Positions 33,693 through 39,326 of a stretch of DNA of 39,326 bases are shown in pieces (position 1 is the stretch's first letter; each line of letters opens with the position of its first letter). The translations under genes and the position numbers were made by a program. Source of the DNA: Coriobacteriia bacterium (GTDB taxonomy: Bacteria; Actinomycetota; Coriobacteriia; WRKU01; WQUG01); contig WRFR01000016.1 in assembly GCA_009778715.1 (NCBI GenBank), forward strand, positions 1-39,326, written 5' to 3'. The notes under the pieces were generated by a model. The model saw nothing but the letters and a program-made list of their open reading frames with translations. It had not been told where the DNA came from and did not search any database.

Positions 33693-36074
33693 TCAGTCCC
33701 CTTGTGCGACTTTGGACACGTTCCTGTCGATGATCACGTCCACGATCAATTTGAGAGCCCAGAACGTGGCCAGGCTGGCGCACAGAAGTGGCGCCCAGGT
33801 CCAGGCGTTGATGCTCAGCAGGCCCGTCAGCGAGAAAAGCGTCGCGATGCGCCCGCCAACGAAGAAGAGCGCAAGAAAAGCCACGACCAACAGGCCAAGC
33901 ATCAACGTAATCAAGCGGTTGAGCGGGCGCGCTACCACGAACAGTACCGCAAACCCGATCGCCCCGATCAGAAACGCGCAGATGGTCGAAGCCTGGGCTG
34001 CGCTCAGAGCGGATCTGGCCTGGGTGACCTGCACCGCAAGCACGGCGAGAACTACCGCGAGAGCCGCGGGCAGGGAGCGCTTCAGCAGGCCATCGACGAA
34101 CCGCCCTTCGGGCTTGCGCTTGTCGGGGCGAAATGCCAGCAAAAACGTGGGGATACCAATGACCAGCGCCGTAACCGCCGTCATCTGTATCGGCTCGAAC
34201 GGGTAGGCCAAAGGCAGGAAGATAAAGATAAGCGTCAGCAGGACCGAGTAGATCGTCTTAACCAGATAAAGCGCGGACACGCTCTCTATATTGTTGATGA
34301 CCCGACGACCCTCGTTTAAGATGTTGACCATGGCGGAAAAATTCTCAGACATCAGCACGAAATCGCACACGCTGCGTGCGGCGCTGCTGCCACCGAGCAT
34401 GGCAACGCCACAATCAGCCTCCTTCATCGCCAGCACGTCGTTGACCCCGTCGCCGGTCATGCAGACCACATGCCCGTCTTGTTGCAGGGCGCGAACCATG
34501 TTACGTTTCTGATGCGGCGAGACCCGCCCGTAGACGGTATAGTCCTCCACCGCGCGGGAAAGATCGGCGTCCCCGGCAAGCTGGCTCATATCCAGAGCGA
34601 GGTCTGCGCCCTCCAGGCCAGCGCGGCGCGCGATCGCGCTCACCGCACGGGGATCATCGCCCGAGAGCACCTTGATCGCCATGCCTTGTTCTTTGAGGTA
34701 GCGAAACGTATCGGGCGCGTCTTTGCGGATCGTATCGGATAAGACGACTAGCGCCAGACCGCGCAGGCCTTCTGGCAGCTGCATCTGCTCGCCTTCCGTC
34801 AGTCCCTGGGCTGAGGTTGCCAGGCACAGCACCCGGTAGCCCTCAGCAACCAGACGGTCGACGTCGGCAGAAATTGGCGCCGCGGTGTCCGGAAATACGA
34901 AGTCCGGCGCACCCATCACGATACTGCCGCACTCAGCAAAAGACGCGCCGCTCCACTTCCGTGCCGAAGAAAACGGCGCCTTCATGGTAGCTGGCGCCCC
35001 CTCCCCGTCAAAAGGAAACGCCTTGCGCAGGGCCAGCGCGGTCGTGTTTGCATCCTGTAGCGTAGCGCACAGGCGAGCAAGGGCGCTGCTGGCAACCTCT
35101 GCAGAAGTGCCATCCAGGCAGATAAGCTCCTCAAACTTTAAAGTCCCGTCGGTGATCGTGCCCGTCTTGTCCAGGCACAGTACGTCAGAGCGGGCAAGCG
35201 TCTCGATGCTATAGAGCGACTGGACCAGAGCCTTGCGGCGGCTTAAGGAAACCGCGCCTACCATGAGCGTCAGGCCGGTGAGCAGCACCAGCCCCTGCGG
35301 GATCATGCCGGTCATCGCTGCGGCCGTGCCGAGCAGCGCGCTGGCTTTCGTCGCGCCTGCAAGCACTTTCACCAGATACAGCAGTGCGCCCAGCGGGACG
35401 ATCACAAAGGTCAGAACCCTGATGATGCCCGTCAGCACGCGCATCAGCTGGGACTTTTTCGCCTTCATCTCTTTGGCTTCGATCGTTAGCGCTGACGCAT
35501 AGCTGTCCGCGCCGACCGCCGTGACCCTGCTGGTTGCGCTGCCGGCCGTGACAAAGCTGCCTGACAGCAGCTTGTCGCCTGCCTGTTTGTGGACCGCGCT
35601 TGACTCGCCGCTCAGTTGGGACTCGTCGACATCCAGGCTTTCAGACTCCAGGACCGTAGCGTCAGCATAGATCTGATCGCCCAATGACAGACACACGATG
35701 TCATCGGGTACGATCTCATCGGGACTGATCGTTATCCTGGCGCCCTCACGGACGACGGTGGCGCTTCCTTTACCCAGGATCGAGAGCGTATCCAGCGTTC
35801 GCTTCGCGCGCAGCTCCTGAAACACGCTGACGATCGTGTTGATGACCGCCACGATCGCGAACAGGGCGTTCTTCGGTTCTCCCACCGCGATCAGGAGTAC
35901 CGCAAGCGCAAGATTGATGAAGTTAAACAGGGTGAAAATGTTCCTAAGCAGGATTTTTCCGACAGAAGAGGTGAGCCCGCCGGGTAGCACATTGACAGCG
36001 CCCGCCTCCTGGCGCTGCTTAACTTGTGTAGACGTCAGTCCTTTGTCGGAAGAGGCGCAGACCTGTTCAAACAT
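33693..36074 (-). CDS. P-type cation-transporting ATPase (PacL/CaxP-like)
   Basis: 793 aa from the ATG at 36074. The actuator motif is LSGESSAV, the phosphorylation motif CLDKTGTIT, and the hinge MTGDGVNDVLAMKEAD. About ten membrane helices are visible; helix 4 has MTGMIPQGL, where PQGL replaces the PEGL common in calcium pumps. It exports or imports a cation, most likely calcium or manganese. The longer reading frame from 36116 is not preferred: that ATG falls inside the -10 of a promoter box shared with ferritin and has no ribosome site, while 36074 has AAAAGG eight bases upstream and fits the family's N-terminus (GLTSTQVKQRQEAG). Confidence 0.94.
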   Translation of the reverse strand: MFEQVCASSDKGLTSTQVKQRQEAGAVNVLPGGLTSSVGKILLRNIFTLFNFINLALAVLLIAVGEPKNALFAIVAVINTIVSVFQELRAKRTLDTLSILGKGSATVVREGARITISPDEIVPDDIVCLSLGDQIYADATVLESESLDVDESQLSGESSAVHKQAGDKLLSGSFVTAGSATSRVTAVGADSYASALTIEAKEMKAKKSQLMRVLTGIIRVLTFVIVPLGALLYLVKVLAGATKASALLGTAAAMTGMIPQGLVLLTGLTLMVGAVSLSRRKALVQSLYSIETLARSDVLCLDKTGTITDGTLKFEELICLDGTSAEVASSALARLCATLQDANTTALALRKAFPFDGEGAPATMKAPFSSARKWSGASFAECGSIVMGAPDFVFPDTAAPISADVDRLVAEGYRVLCLATSAQGLTEGEQMQLPEGLRGLALVVLSDTIRKDAPDTFRYLKEQGMAIKVLSGDDPRAVSAIARRAGLEGADLALDMSQLAGDADLSRAVEDYTVYGRVSPHQKRNMVRALQQDGHVVCMTGDGVNDVLAMKEADCGVAMLGGSSAARSVCDFVLMSENFSAMVNILNEGRRVINNIESVSALYLVKTIYSVLLTLIFIFLPLAYPFEPIQMTAVTALVIGIPTFLLAFRPDKRKPEGRFVDGLLKRSLPAALAVVLAVLAVQVTQARSALSAAQASTICAFLIGAIGFAVLFVVARPLNRLITLMLGLLVVAFLALFFVGGRIATLFSLTGLLSINAWTWAPLLCASLATFWALKLIVDVIIDRNVSKVAQGD

Positions 36075-36108
36075 CGCTTTAGCCTTTTCGTCAGATTCCC
36101 TTAGCTGT

Positions 36109-36122
36109 TTTAGCATAGCGCA
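36109..36122 (-). promoter_or_regulatory. shared 14-bp promoter box, P-type ATPase copy
   Basis: Same 14-mer as at 33678-33691, with TATGCT at 36117-36112 on the minus strand, about 38 bases upstream of the preferred ATG at 36074. The equal spacing in both copies supports a promoter or a common operator. Confidence 0.5.
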
Positions 36123-36181
36123 TTTTTCTGAGTACCACGAGAAGTTACAGAGCTCTATCGAAGAAAACCCTGCCTCAGCAA

Positions 36182-36208
36182 GGAGCCCTGCCGGGAAAGC
36201 AGGGCTCC
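36182..36208 (-). terminator. hairpin after the vWA surface protein gene
   Basis: GGAGCCCTGC (36182-36191) and GCAGGGCTCC (36199-36208) form a perfect 10-bp stem with a 7-nt loop, 59 bases after the stop of the surface protein on the minus strand. The T-run is weak (CCTTGC on the minus strand, AAAAG on the plus side). Confidence 0.6.
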
Positions 36209-36266
36209 AAAAGACGTGAGCGGAAGGTTGCGCACTACGACAAGCACTCCATGAGGCCTGGCTGCG

Positions 36267-38816
36267 TCATGCTTCACGGCGTCGGCGACGGGCGCGTATC
36301 AGGGCGATCGATCCGAGAACAGACAGAGCAAACGGCGCCACAATCAGGCTCGCGTCTCCCGCTTGGGGCAGGCTGAGCGTTGACGTTGTCGGCTTTTTCG
36401 GTGTCGTTTTCTTTGGCGTGACTGTCTTTTGCCTCGTTTTCTTCGGCGTGATCACCTTCGGCGTCGTTTTCTTGTCAGGAAGAGCGATCGGAGGCTCCAC
36501 GATCGATTTCTGATAGACGACATTTATCACGTTCGTCAACGGATCTATGGTAATGACCGGATATCCCATGACCATGCCGTTATCATAGCCAGCAGGCTTT
36601 TCCAGGTTGATCCAGGAAGCGCCCAGGTCGGCTGTTACGTCTGCCAGAGTAAGCTGGTAGCCAGCGATAAAGAGAGTCGTACCGTTTGTTGATGCCAGCA
36701 GGTTGGTGGAGCTGACGCTCTCTTTGTAATAGTTGACCGTATAAGGATAGGTCTCTAGGCAGTAGCGTGTGTAAGGAACCGGGAATGCAACCGAACCTGC
36801 CTGCCCATTACTTGAAGTGTAATCAAGGACGGCAGAGTCATTCAACTTGACATTCTCATGCCACCCCGCCACTGAGGTATCGCGCGCCAACTGAAGCTTA
36901 TAGTCGATCGTCAACCTGTTGTCTATCTCGACCGGAACATTGATCGTGACCGTGATCTTACCAGGGCTGCCCGGCGTATAAAGCGCGGTATAGGGATAGA
37001 GCCCGGTCGTGCCATCCGGCGTACCATAATCGATCAGATTCGGGTTTCCGGAATCGATGGTTCTGTTCTCATCGATGCTCCCATCTGCCAATGCGATCTT
37101 AATATCTCCCGCAGCTAAAGCTCCGCTTGCTCCCGTCGTTACGAGCTTAAACTCTGGTCCGATCGTATCGGTAAGGGTACCTTCGCTCACCTGATAGGTA
37201 AGGTCATTCACGATCCCATCAAAGGCATCTGAGATATCAGCCGACGTCGTGGTGGTGCTGATGTCATAAGAATTCGTAGCGACCGTTTGCTTTGCCCAGT
37301 CCATAAAGGCTTTCGCGGTTTGCGTGGCTTGAGGCCAGGGCCACGTCGGATTATAGGGCGAACCAAGCAGAATGATCCTGCTGCTGTGGCTATCAGCGAT
37401 CTCTTTTAAGTGTTCAGCCGCCCAAGCCGTACCTCGCTCGATCCCGGCATAGGGATACGTTGCAGAATTCGCGGAGCTGGTCGCCAGGCCCGCGATCCCC
37501 GGATAAGCGGAGGCTGGCTGGGCAGAGGGACCTAAGGGACGAGTCAAGTTCCCGTTATACGTTTCATAGTCGCCTATTTTTATCGTGCTCTTAAAATTCG
37601 TCAACACGTCGGTATCCGTCAGGAAATTGCCAAAAGGCATACTCAGCGCCGCTATCGGTTGGGGCATGCCGTTATAATCGACAGCAATATGGCCAGGGGT
37701 AATGACGGTCTTGGCTGTGTTGGTCAAGGCGTTTGTATAAGAGTCAGTCGCGGGCGTATCTGTGCTCTCGGTCGTACCATCGTAGAAGTAGCTTCCCCCA
37801 TCGGTAAGTATAACCAGGTATTTATTCTGCGCCGGGGTCGTCGAATCGACAGCGAGCATACGCTGCGCGGCCTTGACCCCCGCCTCAAGGTTGGTTCCTA
37901 TAACCGGATTATCCATCGAATACCCAAGGGTACTGACTATGCTGCTGTTTGTGTAGGCGCCGTACACCAGCATGTTGCGCGCAGCCACCTTACTGCCCTC
38001 AAGCTGCAGAGCGCTGTTCAATGAGGCCGCAGAGGTCGATCCGGTCGCAGCGTCAGTCAACGGCATCAAGCCCGTCGTATCGTTGCCTAAGAGATAGTGA
38101 TACGATTCGCTGTACCCGCCCGCCGGCACGACGCCGGTCGGAAACGCGCTGCCTAAAGGCGCCAGGTTTTTTAGCATGGTTTGTTGATCCGCTGTAAATC
38201 CATTCATCGCACTCTGCAGAGCAGGGCCAAGGAGCGGGTTGTTCAGCGTATTCTGGACACCGTTTGACATAGCTAAGCTATACCCCATCCAGTTCAACCC
38301 GGATCCTGCCGTGAACTTTGTATAGGCCACCGTCCCAAACGATACGGCGCCCACATTGATCGTTGCGCCACGACTGACCAGGTTGTTAGCCAGATCCCCC
38401 AGGAAATCCTTTGCGTTAGCCGTCATGGGCGAGAAGCTGGCAGTGCTGTCTGTTAAAAGGACGACATCATAGGTGCTCTGGTATTCCTGGGCAGGAAGCG
38501 AGAAGGTGACGTTGCTTTGGTCATGTAAATCAAGCGACGTTGCTGATTTACTGCCCGATACGCTCTTTTGCAGATCGGCGAATGGATCGATCGTCGGTCC
38601 ATTCGGCGTCGTTGAACCGTCCGCATTGACACTAACGCCTCCGTCATATCCGATCTGCCCTTCGCCTGTCACCGCATGCGCTACCCGTGGCGAAGCCACC
38701 AATGCGCATACCATCGCGACAGAAAGCAACAAACTGAGAGTTCGAATGATAGGCACGCAGGGCTTTTCAGCAGCGCCTCTGTTCAGCTCTCTTCCTACAC
38801 TCTTTGACTCAAACAT
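36267..38816 (-). CDS. sortase-anchored vWA-domain surface protein
   Basis: 849 aa. A long signal peptide (hydrophobic core TLSLLLSVAMVCALVA, cleavage near VAHA) is followed by a von Willebrand A domain with DVVLLTDSTASF (a DxTxS form of the metal site) and YLVILTDGGSYF. Middle regions are beta-rich with isopeptide-like pilin character (TVNYYKESV). A Thr/Pro/Lys stalk (VITPKKTRQKTVTPKKTT) leads to the sorting signal LPQAG, a hydrophobic segment, and RARRRRREA. It is probably a pilus tip or adhesin exposed on the wall. GGAGG lies seven bases before the ATG. No sortase gene is in the window. Confidence 0.92.
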   Translation of the reverse strand: MFESKSVGRELNRGAAEKPCVPIIRTLSLLLSVAMVCALVASPRVAHAVTGEGQIGYDGGVSVNADGSTTPNGPTIDPFADLQKSVSGSKSATSLDLHDQSNVTFSLPAQEYQSTYDVVLLTDSTASFSPMTANAKDFLGDLANNLVSRGATINVGAVSFGTVAYTKFTAGSGLNWMGYSLAMSNGVQNTLNNPLLGPALQSAMNGFTADQQTMLKNLAPLGSAFPTGVVPAGGYSESYHYLLGNDTTGLMPLTDAATGSTSAASLNSALQLEGSKVAARNMLVYGAYTNSSIVSTLGYSMDNPVIGTNLEAGVKAAQRMLAVDSTTPAQNKYLVILTDGGSYFYDGTTESTDTPATDSYTNALTNTAKTVITPGHIAVDYNGMPQPIAALSMPFGNFLTDTDVLTNFKSTIKIGDYETYNGNLTRPLGPSAQPASAYPGIAGLATSSANSATYPYAGIERGTAWAAEHLKEIADSHSSRIILLGSPYNPTWPWPQATQTAKAFMDWAKQTVATNSYDISTTTTSADISDAFDGIVNDLTYQVSEGTLTDTIGPEFKLVTTGASGALAAGDIKIALADGSIDENRTIDSGNPNLIDYGTPDGTTGLYPYTALYTPGSPGKITVTINVPVEIDNRLTIDYKLQLARDTSVAGWHENVKLNDSAVLDYTSSNGQAGSVAFPVPYTRYCLETYPYTVNYYKESVSSTNLLASTNGTTLFIAGYQLTLADVTADLGASWINLEKPAGYDNGMVMGYPVITIDPLTNVINVVYQKSIVEPPIALPDKKTTPKVITPKKTRQKTVTPKKTTPKKPTTSTLSLPQAGDASLIVAPFALSVLGSIALIRARRRRREA

Positions 38817-38897
38817 TGGCTATCCTCCCCTTTTGCTCATCCACAGAAACAGATATAACCTGATTCTTTCCACTCTCTATGGCATATCCCACCTTTA

Positions 38898-38925
38898 ATT
38901 ATGCATTACCCCTTCGCTCTGTCAA
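38898..38925 (-). promoter_or_regulatory. sigma-70-type promoter of the surface protein gene
   Basis: On the minus strand, TTGACA (38925-38920), a 16-base spacer and CATAAT (38903-38898). The start would be near 38890, leaving a leader of about 75 bases before the ATG at 38816. Confidence 0.65.
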
Positions 38926-39022
38926 TTCTTTTTCGTTGAGTGGTCGAAGAGCGTATCGTAAGTGATATAAGCGACATAAGCGCGTAGGCTAAAACACGAA
39001 ATAAACGTCGTCTGGCGTGGCG

Positions 39023-39058
39023 TCGCAAAACGATGCGGTCTGCCTGTGAGTTTTGCGA
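39023..39058. terminator. hairpin downstream of the ABC exporter gene
   Basis: TCGCAAAAC (39023-39031) and GTTTTGCGA (39050-39058) form a 9-bp stem with an 18-nt loop. It lies about 30-65 bases beyond the ABC gene stop on the minus strand. The rest of 38926-39088 shows nothing I can assign. Confidence 0.4.
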
Positions 39059-39088
39059 GAACAAAGCCAGGCGGCGTTTAGGCGCGTT

Positions 39089-39326
39089 TTATTCGATGTC
39101 GAAGACGCCGGTGTAGAGCTGGAAGTAGTAGCCCTTCTCTTTCATCAGTTCGTCGTGGGTGCCGGTCTCGATGATGCGCCCGCCATCGATCACGCAGATC
39201 GTATCGGCGTTGCGGATCGTCGAGAGCCGGTGCGCGATCACGAAGGTCGTACGCTCGCTCATGAGCGTATCCATGCCGGATTGGATGAGCTTCTCGGTAC
39301 GCGTGTCAATGCTTGAGGTCGCCTCA
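39089..39326 (-). CDS. ABC exporter (ABCB/MsbA-type), C-terminal fragment
   Basis: The frame is open to the right edge, so only the last 78 residues are present. They start just after Walker B (EATSSIDTRTEKLIQSGM), then RTTFVIAHRLSTIRNAD, the H-loop, and the typical end IIETGTHDELMKEKGYYFQLY. This is the nucleotide-binding domain of a fused membrane-ATPase exporter, probably one of a heterodimeric pair. Confidence 0.93.
   Translation of the reverse strand, partial: EATSSIDTRTEKLIQSGMDTLMSERTTFVIAHRLSTIRNADTICVIDGGRIIETGTHDELMKEKGYYFQLYTGVFDIE

Overview
The window most resembles an actinobacterial chromosome, probably class Coriobacteriia (Olsenella/Atopobium-like). This is an inference from moderately high GC, the tig-clpP-clpX-valS-folC gene order, a trigger factor with a Lys/Ala/Pro-rich tail, and a sortase-anchored surface protein. 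No rRNA is present to confirm it.

Layout. (1) 1-755, minus: a membrane protein with a C-terminal zinc ribbon, running off the left edge; its 5' leader holds a structured RNA (759-952). (2) 960-1320: hairpins and a 110-bp palindromic element. (3) 1328-11193, minus: a tightly packed run tig, clpP, clpX, valS, folC, a double-zinc-ribbon membrane protein, thrS (protein folding, proteolysis, tRNA charging, folate). (4) 11320-15565: accessory DNA with a remnant flavin reductase-like ORF, a DUF4143-type AAA ATPase, a second copy of the palindromic element, a second copy of the structured RNA, and a two-gene restriction-modification-like unit (EcoRI-type adenine methyltransferase plus DUF262-HNH nuclease). 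(5) 15569-17842: small membrane and leucine-rich-repeat proteins, one apparently cut by an in-frame stop. (6) 17906-20222, minus: padR, DUF1048, ABC ATPase and ABC-2 permease, a drug-efflux-type cassette. (7) 20460-21374: a membrane protein and tRNA-Leu(UAG). (8) 21519-30436, plus: an amino-sugar uptake and catabolism cluster (MsmK-type ATPase, lipoprotein binding protein, two permeases, BadF-type kinase, AgaS, KbaZ/GatZ, HAD phosphatase), probably for N-acetylgalactosamine or galactosamine. (9) 30609-36074: PlsC-type acyltransferase with zinc ribbon, PAP2 phosphatase, hexapeptide acetyltransferase, ferritin, P-type ATPase. (10) 36267-38816: a large vWA-domain sortase-anchored protein. (11) 39089-39326: the C-terminus of an ABC exporter.

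The most interesting signal is a candidate, apparently undescribed, riboswitch-like RNA present twice: minus strand before the gene at 755, and plus strand before the methyltransferase at 13368. Both copies share a TATAAT promoter, a 12-bp closing helix, an internal hairpin whose loop pairs over 15-17 bp with the 3' flank (a pseudoknot with compensatory changes and strand-specific G-U pairs), and a hairpin that hides the Shine-Dalgarno. In both, the 3' pseudoknot strand can instead pair with the anti-Shine-Dalgarno strand, giving a mutually exclusive on/off switch. Each copy lies next to, and diverges from, a second conserved palindromic element whose outer stem differs completely in sequence but keeps its pairing.

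A second unusual feature is a 58-bp palindromic (BIME/REP-like) repeat inserted in the same reading frame inside folC and inside the ABC ATPase, adding about 20 residues to each; a single-unit relative lies between the ATPase and DUF1048 genes.
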